From positions 1 through 64,000 of the forward strand of contig NZ_JAJNCZ010000010.1 of the NCBI RefSeq assembly GCF_021026345.1: a DNA stretch of 64,000 nt, read 5' to 3'. Below are positions 25,770 through 33,901 of the stretch, piece by piece. Each line of letters starts with the position of its first letter. Positions within the stretch are counted from its first letter, which is position 1. The translations under genes and the position numbers were made by a program. The DNA comes from Rhizobium sp. GN54 (GTDB lineage Bacteria; Pseudomonadota; Alphaproteobacteria; Rhizobiales; Rhizobiaceae). The notes beneath the pieces are model-generated. The model was given only the letters and a program-made list of their open reading frames with translations. It made no database searches and was not told where the DNA came from.

Positions 25770-25835
25770 ACGTTTTCTCCAGCCGAGTGAACCCGAAGCC
25801 CCTCTTGCCGGTACTCAGCATCGACCCCGAACGCC
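25770..25835 (+). repeat. 5' flank repeat, copy 1 (upstream of first paralogue)
   Basis: About 66 bases directly in front of the first long paralogue are nearly the same as 29283-29349 in front of the second, with one indel; TACTCAGCATCGACCCCGAA is exactly shared. The repeat runs into both coding regions (ATGGCGAAGGGTGG in each). It marks the left edge of the duplicated unit and probably carries the common promoter or leader. Confidence 0.75.
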
Positions 25836-28800
25836 ATGGCGAAGGGTGGATCAGGCAGCCTGTGTATCGAAAGGGACCAGTCGGCAATGAAACAGTTCGG
25901 CAACAGACGATATCCTGACAAGGCGAGAGACATGTACGCCATGGACAGGGGGCTGTGGAACGCGTTCCGGGGCTCCATCCTTTATGACTCCATGAAGGAC
26001 AGTTTCCTCTTTCTGGAAGCGGTCTATACCGGCATGGGCCGGCAGGAAATCTATAATCAGTTCATCCCTGAAGGTTCTCAGGACCAGATCAATATCTCGC
26101 ACGCCCTGGTGCTGAAGCTGACCAATGCCGCGTTTGCCGATCCCTTCGTGCAGGCGGATTGGGATGCCGCGTTGGTCGAAGCCCGCAATGAAATCGAAGA
26201 TATGCTGGATTCTCAGGACCAGCTCAGGACGTTCTGGGAGTCGGACAATTTCTGGAACTACCACTTGGCCAGTGGTGGCACCGATGACGACATCCGCAAC
26301 CAGACCGAGCTGGATGATTTTGTCTCAAGCTTCGAGCAACATGGCTGGAACAAGATTTCCCTCGGCAAGGCCAACGAACTTCTGGCCGTGGAGGGCAAGA
26401 CCTGGACGCCCAAGGAGTTGCAGCAGCGTCTGGTGGCACAGGGTCTCATCAGGGAAAAGAATATCTACAATCCCGATGCCGCGGCCAAACATTTCAATTC
26501 TACAAATGTCCTGCCGCTCCAGGAGTTTATGCAGAAATATGCCTACAAGAATTGGAAGCTGGCCGAGATTCTGGCAGACGCGACCCGTTGTATGGCGGCG
26601 GCAGGGATTAACGGCAGCCCGGAAGAATTCATCGACGAGTTGTTGAACGAAGGCTTTATGCAACCAAAAGAGCCGACCGACAACCTGACGATCGATGACT
26701 TTCTGCTGCGCCTGCCCCAAGGCGCCGACGCCCACATTGACGCCGTCCTGGATCAAATAGCGGACTCCATCGCGACCGGTGATGATGGCCTCGCCCGGGA
26801 ACTGGCCACGATGCTTGCCGAGGAGATGATAGAGCAGGCGGATCTGAGCGATGGGGCCACGATTATCAGCGCTCTGCTGAGCGAATACCTCCATCACATC
26901 GGGTCGAACAGGGCGCGGGCAAACGGTCCCGGAGGCGGAGCGCGACAGAACGGCGCAGCAGGCCGGCAGAGCACCTTCCGCGACACCGACTCCCATCTCT
27001 CCCTCGAGATGGATGAATGGCTGAGCCTGGATGGTGGTGACAGTTCCGACGGTAACGACGGGCAGGAAGAAACCGAAGATGATGACGGGCGAAGCGAGGG
27101 CGGTCGCCTCACCCTCGATGACTTCGTCCTGCGGTTGCCGAACCACGTGGACGGGCTGATCGAAGCCCGCATGGGTGACATTGCATGGGCGATGACGCAG
27201 AACGATGACCCGCTCGCCGATACCAATATCGATGCGCTGGTACGATCTCTCGTCGAGGCGTCGGCACCAGCCGATGCGGCCCTGGCACCGCTCCAGGAAC
27301 TGCGTGATTACATTCAACAGATCGCACGCAACAGGGCGCGGCAGGCCGCCCGGACCGCGCCCGGAAATGGTCCCGGACCTGATGACGACGATGATGATGA
27401 TAGCCGCCGCTCCAGCTTCGATTCGTCTTACTTCAGCGATCCGCTGGCCAGCTTCCGGGACGTTCGAAGCCACAGGTCGGATGGCGGCGACGATCGCTCA
27501 AGTTTCGACTCCTCGGACTATAGCGATCCTCTCGACAGCTTCCGTGACGCCGGCAGCACCGTGTCCAGTGATGATGAAGTGGATGATGATAGCCGGCAGT
27601 CCCGCTCTCCCTCCGAGGAACTCGACGATTTCCTGGCCGATTCCGTTGATGCCCCAGATTCCGAAGATGGAAACCGCAGGGAGGCGACGAATGCCGGTGG
27701 ACATCAGGGTGAAGGTCAGCCCGGAAATGGTGGTTCCGGCAATGCCAAGCCTTCCGGTGTCCAACAGTCGGAGCTGCTCACTCTTATCAAGAACGCCCGC
27801 CATATAGCGGGAAGTTCCGAAATCGATCGACTGATGCAGCAAGTGCGCAATGCGCTGGTGGCCGGAAATATACCGCATGCCCAGCAGTTTGCCCGGACCC
27901 TTGCCTCGCTCCTGCTGGGAGGGCCTCGCAAGGAACCTCACTTGCAGACATGGTTCGCGGAAGAGGTTCGAAAGGTCACGATTACCATCCTTGCGGAAAT
28001 CAGCAGGGCCTTGAAGGAGCGCAAGGGCAAGGCTGGAAACGGGGCCGGTGGCAACCCCGGTGACGGTCCGCGCGATCGTGGTCCGGGTCCTGGTCCCGAC
28101 GGGGGCAGCGCAGGCGCCAACGGAAATACGCGCGGCAACGGCAATGCCAATGGCGGTGGTGCGACAACCGCCCCGCAGGCGGACGACGTCTACAACCGTG
28201 ACACCATGGACCGGATGGAGAGGGAACGGAATGCTTCCGCCCCGAAGGGCGATCTGGCCGCCTTGGTGGCAACCGATATCCGTGCAATCACGAAGATGCT
28301 GGCCGAAAAGAAGATCGAGGAAGCCAAGCAGCGCGCTGTCGCATTGTCGAAACAGCTCGTGGGCAATGGCGGCGTGGTTCCGGAGATGCCGGCCGAAACC
28401 ATCCTGAAACTCGCGCATGGAAAGGTCGCAGCGCTGAGGGCAAGCAATCCCGAGGTCACGCCCGCACCCACGTCCACGCCGACGAACGGTGCCATGCCGA
28501 CCGCTGGAGGCGCAGATGACGGGGACGACGACGAGCCCGTGATCACGCTTGATCCGGAAATCGCCGAGAGGCTGGTTCCGGTCACCGACTGGAAGGTCTT
28601 CTGCGGCGTCTACCAGATCGAGGTGAGCGAGATCAAAGCCATCAAGGCGCTTGCTCTCAAGGCCGTGTGGGAACCGAAGGACGCTCACGCAGGCTGCAAG
28701 CTGCTCATCTCCCGCCGCGAAGACAAGGGCAAGAGCAAGGGCAAGAGCCAGGTCAAGATCAAGAATGAAAAATATCTTGCCCAGGCTCTGGTGCACGCGG

Positions 28801-28868
28801 TCAAGATGAAGGCGGTGAAGAAGACGCTGAAAAAGCCGATGAAGGCTACTGGCGCGGCCGACCTGTAG
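25836..28868 (+). CDS. Long modular protein of unknown function, RGS-like N-terminus (paralogue 1)
   Basis: 1010 residues, no signal peptide or membrane segment, function unknown. Residues about 38-145 have the helix spacing and key positions of an RGS domain: SFLFLEAVYTG, EIYNQFI, QINIS, a tryptophan-containing ADWDAALVEARNEIEDML and FWESDNFWNYHL. Helical units follow at about 283-356 (LTIDDFLLRLP) and 425-500 (LTLDDFVLRLP), then acidic, serine- and glycine-rich linkers, including the near-repeat SSFDSSYFSDPLASFRD / SSFDSSDYSDPLDSFRD (527-571). More helical units lie at 643-695 and 804-845. A conserved domain (about 905-960, VTDWKVFCGVYQIEV) ends in a lysine-rich tail. A second start at 25887 (MKQFG), behind AAAGGGA, is as likely as 25836. 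Assignment to RGS is by eye and needs profile support. Confidence 0.75.
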   Translation: MAKGGSGSLCIERDQSAMKQFGNRRYPDKARDMYAMDRGLWNAFRGSILYDSMKDSFLFLEAVYTGMGRQEIYNQFIPEGSQDQINISHALVLKLTNAAFADPFVQADWDAALVEARNEIEDMLDSQDQLRTFWESDNFWNYHLASGGTDDDIRNQTELDDFVSSFEQHGWNKISLGKANELLAVEGKTWTPKELQQRLVAQGLIREKNIYNPDAAAKHFNSTNVLPLQEFMQKYAYKNWKLAEILADATRCMAAAGINGSPEEFIDELLNEGFMQPKEPTDNLTIDDFLLRLPQGADAHIDAVLDQIADSIATGDDGLARELATMLAEEMIEQADLSDGATIISALLSEYLHHIGSNRARANGPGGGARQNGAAGRQSTFRDTDSHLSLEMDEWLSLDGGDSSDGNDGQEETEDDDGRSEGGRLTLDDFVLRLPNHVDGLIEARMGDIAWAMTQNDDPLADTNIDALVRSLVEASAPADAALAPLQELRDYIQQIARNRARQAARTAPGNGPGPDDDDDDDSRRSSFDSSYFSDPLASFRDVRSHRSDGGDDRSSFDSSDYSDPLDSFRDAGSTVSSDDEVDDDSRQSRSPSEELDDFLADSVDAPDSEDGNRREATNAGGHQGEGQPGNGGSGNAKPSGVQQSELLTLIKNARHIAGSSEIDRLMQQVRNALVAGNIPHAQQFARTLASLLLGGPRKEPHLQTWFAEEVRKVTITILAEISRALKERKGKAGNGAGGNPGDGPRDRGPGPGPDGGSAGANGNTRGNGNANGGGATTAPQADDVYNRDTMDRMERERNASAPKGDLAALVATDIRAITKMLAEKKIEEAKQRAVALSKQLVGNGGVVPEMPAETILKLAHGKVAALRASNPEVTPAPTSTPTNGAMPTAGGADDGDDDEPVITLDPEIAERLVPVTDWKVFCGVYQIEVSEIKAIKALALKAVWEPKDAHAGCKLLISRREDKGKSKGKSQVKIKNEKYLAQALVHAVKMKAVKKTLKKPMKATGAADL

Positions 28869-28896
28869 GCCGCCGGCCGATCAAAGCCGAGGATTG

Positions 28897-28923
28897 CTCT
28901 CCCCCGCGACCGTGGGGAGAGCG
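28897..28923 (+). terminator. Terminator hairpin after paralogue 1
   Basis: Perfect 9-bp inverted repeat GCTCTCCCC / GGGGAGAGC with a 9-nt loop, 28 bases after the stop. The same structure with the same flanks follows paralogue 2. Confidence 0.65.
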
Positions 28924-28936
28924 GCTTTGCTTCAGC

Positions 28937-29215
28937 TTGAGCGTCGACACTATCGCCCACGCAGTGTGGCTCTATTTCCGCGTTCCCATGCGCCTGCGGA
29001 TGGTCGAGGATCTGTTGGCGGCGCGTGGCATCATTGTCTCGCCTCAGGCCGTCCGGCTGTGGGGGGAGAAATTTGGCCGTACTTTTGCCAACGAGATCCG
29101 CCGCCGCTCATCCGGCCGTCTCGGTGACAAGTGACACCGCAATGACGCGGTCATTTCGGTCCGGGGCAAGAAGCACTGGCTGTGGCGCGCCGTGGATCAG
29201 GACGGCTTTCGGCAA
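28937..29215 (+). pseudogene. IS6-family transposase remnant
   Basis: The frame encodes the N-terminal half of an IS6/IS26-type transposase: HAVWLYFRVPMRLRMVEDLL, ARGIIVSPQAVRLWGEKFG and RRRSSGRLGDK. An in-frame TGA (29132-29134) stands where the family has tryptophan (GDKWH), then the same frame resumes with NDAVISVRGKKHWLWRAVDQDGF. Similarity ends at about 29215, before the rest of the DDE core. The element is dead and lacks visible ends. It lies exactly between the two long paralogues and may be linked to their duplication. Confidence 0.85.
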
Positions 29216-29282
29216 GCAGACTGGAAGCCGAAAACAGGGGCCAACGGCACAAGCGATGTCTCCGGCCAAAGCGGGCATTCCG

Positions 29283-29349
29283 ACGTTTTCTCCAGGTTCA
29301 ATGAACCTGGAGCCCCTCTTTCCGGTACTCAGCATCGACCCCGAACGCC
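29283..29349 (+). repeat. 5' flank repeat, copy 2, with small palindrome
   Basis: Second copy of the flank described at 25770-25835. This copy contains a perfect inverted repeat CCAGGTTCA-a-TGAACCTGG (29292-29310) that is degenerate in copy 1, a possible operator or leftover terminator. Confidence 0.7.
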
Positions 29350-32300
29350 ATGGCGAAGGGTGGGACGGCAGCCTGTGTATCGAAGAAGGACCAATCGGCT
29401 ATGAAACAGTTCGGCGCAAAGAAATATCCCAGCCAGGTTCGGGATATGTTCAGTACCTACAGAAAGATGTGGGACGCTCTCAAGCGTCATCTGCGGGACG
29501 CCAAGATTGACGAAAGCTTTCGATTCCTTGAAGCATATTATTCTGGAAAAAGCCGTAAGCATATTCATGACAAGTTCATTGCAAGCCAAAGAAATCCTAT
29601 AAATATTCGGGGGACAACAAGGCAGGAAATTGTCCTAGCTTATACTACAAGGCCTTTTGATCAGAACAAATGGGACACTGCGCTGATCAAGGCCAGAAAC
29701 GAAATCGAAAATATGGTGGAATCGCAGCCGCTGTTCGATGAATTCTGGATGTCCAAGGACTTTTGGGCGCTTCACCTGAGCAATGGCGGCCGTCCGGATG
29801 ATATCCGTCTCCTTGCCCGCCGGGACCTGTTCATTGCGGAATACACCCGGCTTGGCTTGACCGAAGAGGTCCGTGCCACGGGCGAAGATCTGATCAGGCG
29901 GGAAGGCATCAAACTGAATTTGGCAGAGCTGATCCAGCGGCTGGAGCAGGATGGGCTCATCGCAAGAGATGCGATGTACGACGCCGCTGCGGCGTCGAAG
30001 CTGTTTGGTTCCGACAATCCCATCCCCATCCAGCGCTTCATGGATGATTACAAAAAGAAGCCGGAATGGAGGGAGGTCCTGAGCCTCGCTCAGAAAGCTT
30101 TACAGGCCCTGTTCTACCTCGGCACGCCGGAGGAATTTATCGACGAGCTGATCAAGGGAGGCTTCATCCCCGACAACCGGCTTGCCGCTCAGGCTGAGAA
30201 CACTGACGGCGGGGACGACGACGATAACCGCAGCGAAGGAGGGGATGGTAATCTCGGTAACGGCGGCGGCGGCAATGACAACGACGAGGGCCGCAATGGC
30301 GGTCCGGGCAATGGCGGCGGTGGCAATGCCGGTGATGGCGGCGACAACGGTGGTTCGGGAGGTCCTCCAGGTGGTGGAAATGACGGCGATGATGACTCCG
30401 TCGACATGAATGAATGGTTGAGCCTGGATGGTGACGACAATTCCGAAGAGGGTGATGAGGAGCGCCACGGTGGCGGCGAACCCCTCAGTCTGAGCGATTT
30501 TGTTCTCCGCCTGCCCGACAGCGCCGATGAGCTGATCCAGGACCACATGGCGCAAATTGCCGAGGCGATGATGCCGCCGGCCGACAACGGCCTGGCGGAA
30601 GCCCGCATCAGCACCCTTGCGTTTTTTCTCACGCAAGAATCGGCTCCGGAGAACGCCGGTGTCGACTTCCGCGAGCTTGAGGATTATATCCGTCAGATCG
30701 CGCGCAACATGATGCCGCAGCAGGGTGCTCCAGGGCCTGGAAACCCTCCCGGTCCGGATGGCGACGACAGCGACAACGGCGATGGCGATGATCGGAGATT
30801 TACCCTCAACTCGGCTGCTTTCCGGGTTTCGCTGGACATCTTCCGCGACACTGGCAGACATATGTCCGGTAATGACGGGCGAAGCGAGGGCGGTCGCCTC
30901 ACTCTCGATGAATTCGTTCTCCGTCTGCCCGACAGCGCCGAAGAGCTGATCCAGGAGCACATGGCGCAAATCGCCGAGACGATGTCCCGTGGCGATGATA
31001 GCCTTGCCGACAGACTCGTCGATGCTCTTGCATTCTCTCTTGTGGAAGAGTCGGCCCCGGAGAACGCCGCGCGTGTCAATCTGAAGGAGCTTCAGGACTA
31101 CATCCGTCAGATCGCGCGCACCATGACGCGGCAGCAGGGTGGTCCAGGGCCTGGAAACCCTCCCGGCCCGGATGACGACGACAGCGACAACGGCGATGGC
31201 GATGATCGGAGATCTACCTTCAACTCGGCTGCTTCCCGGGTTTCGCTGGACATCTTCCGCGACACTGGCAGACATTTGTCCGGTGATGACGGCAGTGATA
31301 GCCAGCGGTCCCGCTCCACGTCCGAGGATCTCGACGAGTTGCTTGCCGATCCCGTCGATGCAGAAGGCGGAACCCGCAGGCAGGCGACGAATGCCGGTGG
31401 CAATCAGGCTGAAAATGGGGCTGGCGTCAATGTCGCGCCTCCCGGCGCGGAGCAGTCCGAGCTTATGTCGCTTATCCGGAACGCCCGCCACACAGCGGGA
31501 AGTTCCGAAATCGATCGCCTGCTGGCGGAGGTGCGCACCGAGCTTGTGCCGGGGAATATCTTGCAGGCGCAGCAGTCCGCCCGCGCTCTTGCCTCGCTCC
31601 TGCTGGGAGGGCCTCGCGAGGAGCCCCACTTGCAGACGTTGTTCGAGGCAGAGGTCAAGAAAATCACGAGGACCATACTCATGGTCATCAGCAAGGCCTT
31701 GAAGGAGCGCAAGGGCAAGGCCGGAAACGGGGCCGATGGCAATCCCGGGAATGGTCCGCGCGATCGCGGCCCGGGTCCTGGTCCCGGCGGTGGCAGCGCA
31801 GGCGCCAACGGAAATACGCGCGGCAATGGTAACGGCAATGCCAATGGCGGCGGTGCGACAACCGCCCCGCAGGCGGACGAGGTCTACAACCGCGACACCA
31901 TGGACCGGATGGAGAGGGAACGGAATGCTTCCGCCCCGAAGGGCGATCTGGCCGCCCTGGTGGCAACCGAGATCCGTGCCATCACGAAGATGCTGGCGGA
32001 AAAGAAGATCGAGGAAGCCAAGCAGCGCGCCGTCGCATTGTCGAAACAGCTCGTGGGCAATGGTGGCGTGGTTCCGGAGATGCCGGCCGAAACCATCCTG
32101 AAACTCGCGCATGGAAAGGTCGCGGCGCTGAGGGCAAGCAATCCCGAGGTCACACCCGCGCCCATGTCCACGCCGACGAACGGTGCCACGCCGACCGCTG
32201 GAGGCGCAGGTGACGCGGATGACGACGACCCCGCGATCACGCTTGATCCGGCAACCGCCGAGAGGCTGGTTCCGGTCACCGACTGGAAGGTCTTCTGCGG

Positions 32301-32556
32301 CGTCTATCAGATCGAGGTGAAAGAGATCAAAAACCTCAAGGCGCTTGCTCTCAAGGCCGTGTGGGAACCGAAAGATGCTCACGCGGGCTGCAAGTTGCTC
32401 ATGTCTCGCCGCGAAGACAAGGGCAAGGGCAAGAGCCAGGTCAAGATCAAGAATGAAAAATATCTGGCGCATGCTCTGGTGCACGCGGTCAAGATGAAGG
32501 CGGTGAAGAAGACGCTGAAAAAGCCGATGAAGGCTACTGGCGCGGCCGACCTGTAG
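29350..32556 (+). CDS. Long modular protein of unknown function, RGS-like N-terminus (paralogue 2)
   Basis: 1068 residues, a paralogue of the gene at 25836 with the same plan. The RGS-like region (about 38-145) has SFRFLEAYYSG, HIHDKFI, PINIRG, NKWDTALIKARNEIENMV and FWMSKDFWALHL; it is clearly diverged from paralogue 1. The middle has two nearly identical DNA and protein units, LSDFVLRLPDSADELIQDHM and LDEFVLRLPDSAEELIQEHM, each followed by an aspartate/glycine linker and NSAAFRVSLDIFRDTGRH or its close copy, a recent internal tandem duplication. The C-terminal 430 residues are almost identical to paralogue 1. Bases 29521-29640 are about 39% GC by hand count, far below the rest. An alternative start is ATG 29401 behind AAGGA. 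Confidence 0.75.
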   Translation: MAKGGTAACVSKKDQSAMKQFGAKKYPSQVRDMFSTYRKMWDALKRHLRDAKIDESFRFLEAYYSGKSRKHIHDKFIASQRNPINIRGTTRQEIVLAYTTRPFDQNKWDTALIKARNEIENMVESQPLFDEFWMSKDFWALHLSNGGRPDDIRLLARRDLFIAEYTRLGLTEEVRATGEDLIRREGIKLNLAELIQRLEQDGLIARDAMYDAAAASKLFGSDNPIPIQRFMDDYKKKPEWREVLSLAQKALQALFYLGTPEEFIDELIKGGFIPDNRLAAQAENTDGGDDDDNRSEGGDGNLGNGGGGNDNDEGRNGGPGNGGGGNAGDGGDNGGSGGPPGGGNDGDDDSVDMNEWLSLDGDDNSEEGDEERHGGGEPLSLSDFVLRLPDSADELIQDHMAQIAEAMMPPADNGLAEARISTLAFFLTQESAPENAGVDFRELEDYIRQIARNMMPQQGAPGPGNPPGPDGDDSDNGDGDDRRFTLNSAAFRVSLDIFRDTGRHMSGNDGRSEGGRLTLDEFVLRLPDSAEELIQEHMAQIAETMSRGDDSLADRLVDALAFSLVEESAPENAARVNLKELQDYIRQIARTMTRQQGGPGPGNPPGPDDDDSDNGDGDDRRSTFNSAASRVSLDIFRDTGRHLSGDDGSDSQRSRSTSEDLDELLADPVDAEGGTRRQATNAGGNQAENGAGVNVAPPGAEQSELMSLIRNARHTAGSSEIDRLLAEVRTELVPGNILQAQQSARALASLLLGGPREEPHLQTLFEAEVKKITRTILMVISKALKERKGKAGNGADGNPGNGPRDRGPGPGPGGGSAGANGNTRGNGNGNANGGGATTAPQADEVYNRDTMDRMERERNASAPKGDLAALVATEIRAITKMLAEKKIEEAKQRAVALSKQLVGNGGVVPEMPAETILKLAHGKVAALRASNPEVTPAPMSTPTNGATPTAGGAGDADDDDPAITLDPATAERLVPVTDWKVFCGVYQIEVKEIKNLKALALKAVWEPKDAHAGCKLLMSRREDKGKGKSQVKIKNEKYLAHALVHAVKMKAVKKTLKKPMKATGAADL

Positions 32557-32583
32557 GTCGCCGGCCGATCAAAGCCGAGGATT

Positions 32584-32611
32584 GCTCTCCCTCACGACCG
32601 TGGGGGAGAGC
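32584..32611 (+). terminator. Terminator hairpin after paralogue 2
   Basis: Perfect 8-bp inverted repeat GCTCTCCC / GGGAGAGC, 27 bases after the stop. It lies in a flank copied from, or to, the region after paralogue 1. Confidence 0.65.
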
Positions 32612-32694
32612 GGCTGCGCCTCAGCGAGGCGTCGCCGGCATCGTGGTCCGTTATGACGCCTGCGGTGATGTCGCCGCTGTCGGCACAAGAGCCA

Positions 32695-33888
32695 TCACAG
32701 CTCGGCTCCCAGTTTGACACGCGTCCCGCCGGAAGCGGCCATAGCGTGAATGACCCGCTCGATCTCGAGACCCGAAGCGAAATCCGGTCCGGCATTCGCG
32801 CCGCCCGCGATAGCGGCCAGCAGATCGCGGGCTTCGATGACTTTTTGCTCGTTGAAACCGAAGTTATGCCCCGGAGCAGGGCAGAACGGTGCGAAGTCAG
32901 GTTGACTGGGGCCGGTCAGGTGACGTGTGAAACCTGCTTCACCCATCCTGTGTACCCACAGCTCGTTCATGTTTTCCTGATCGAAGACAAGCGTACCCTC
33001 AGAGCCTTGAACTTCCCATTGCAAGCGGCATTTGCGACCGTGTGCCACGCGCGAGGTGGCGAAGGTTCCGTGTGCACCGCTCGCGAACCGCAGCAGCGCT
33101 ATCGCACTATCTTCGTTCTCGACCGGGCGAGGGCCATCGGGACTTGGGCGCTCGGGAATGGCAATCTGCGTCATCGCGGTGAGCTCGGCCACCGGACCCA
33201 TCAATGCGATCATGTGGCTTACGAGGTGGCAGCCCAGATCTCCCAATGCGCCAAGCCCTCCAGCCTCGTGAGTCATCCGCCATGACCAGGGCAGATCCGG
33301 GTCAGCAGAGTAATCTTCGTCGTAAACACCCCGAAACGCGCGCGGTGTTCCGATCGCGCCAGCGCCAATCATCGCACGCGCCGCCTGAAACGCCGGTGAG
33401 CGCAGGTAGTTATAACCAAGGATGGTCATCTGCCCGGGGTGTTGAGCGGCCAGATCAGCCATTGCACGTGCATCCGCCAAGGTGAGTGCCATCGGCTTTT
33501 CCAGCCACACATGCTTGCCGGCCGCAATTGCTGCTTCAGCCATAGGGCGATGCAGGCCGTTGGGCGCAGTAATCGAGACGACATCAACGCGCGCATCGCG
33601 CACGGTCGCCTGCCAGTCCGAGGTGGCGCGCGCAAAGCCGAACTGCGCACCGAAGGCCTCAGCCTTGTCGATGGGCGTGTCGCAAAGAATTTCGAGCCGG
33701 GGATGGGCGCCGCCAAACACGGTCGCGACATTGCGCCAGGCCATTGCGTGGCACTTGCCCATGAAACCCGTACCAATCAGCGCTACGCCGAGCGGGGCCT
33801 CGGGCATCAAAACAGGGATTGGTGCGCTTGCGCTGTCGTGGGCGGTTGGTTTTGTGCACCCTTCATGGCTTTTAGGAAGGTGGATCAT
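32695..33888 (-). CDS. Gfo/Idh/MocA-family NAD(P)-dependent oxidoreductase
   Basis: 397 residues from ATG 33888, chosen because AAGGAGG stands 6 bases upstream; an inner ATG ([12 protein letters not shown]) is an alternative. The Rossmann motif is [17 protein letters not shown]. The EKP motif of the family is intact in [12 protein letters not shown], and a C-terminal substrate domain follows ([21 protein letters not shown]). It probably oxidises or reduces a sugar or inositol derivative. It is the last gene of an operon with a SulP transporter and a sulfatase, so a desulfated sugar is a reasonable substrate guess. Confidence 0.93.
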   Translation of the reverse strand: MIHLPKSHEGCTKPTAHDSASAPIPVLMPEAPLGVALIGTGFMGKCHAMAWRNVATVFGGAHPRLEILCDTPIDKAEAFGAQFGFARATSDWQATVRDARVDVVSITAPNGLHRPMAEAAIAAGKHVWLEKPMALTLADARAMADLAAQHPGQMTILGYNYLRSPAFQAARAMIGAGAIGTPRAFRGVYDEDYSADPDLPWSWRMTHEAGGLGALGDLGCHLVSHMIALMGPVAELTAMTQIAIPERPSPDGPRPVENEDSAIALLRFASGAHGTFATSRVAHGRKCRLQWEVQGSEGTLVFDQENMNELWVHRMGEAGFTRHLTGPSQPDFAPFCPAPGHNFGFNEQKVIEARDLLAAIAGGANAGPDFASGLEIERVIHAMAASGGTRVKLGAEL

Positions 33889-33901
33889 TCTGGCCTCCTT
33901 T

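Noticed and set aside
30230-30390. GGC-rich repetitive DNA suggesting a CRISPR or tandem repeat array
   Set aside because: No regular spacer/repeat units; it encodes an in-frame Gly/Asn/Asp linker.
30100-32484. 794-codon minus-strand frame across paralogue 2
   Set aside because: Composition is His/Arg/Ile-rich and mirrors the Asp/Gly codons of the plus-strand gene; no start signal or family seen.
25836-32556. Classical polymorphic toxin pair with immunity genes
   Set aside because: The C-termini are conserved, not variable, no toxin motif is visible and no small immunity gene follows either copy.
25836-32556. RTX-type secreted proteins
   Set aside because: The Gly/Asp linkers lack the nonapeptide GGxGxDxUx register and the C-terminus is lysine-rich, unlike RTX secretion signals.
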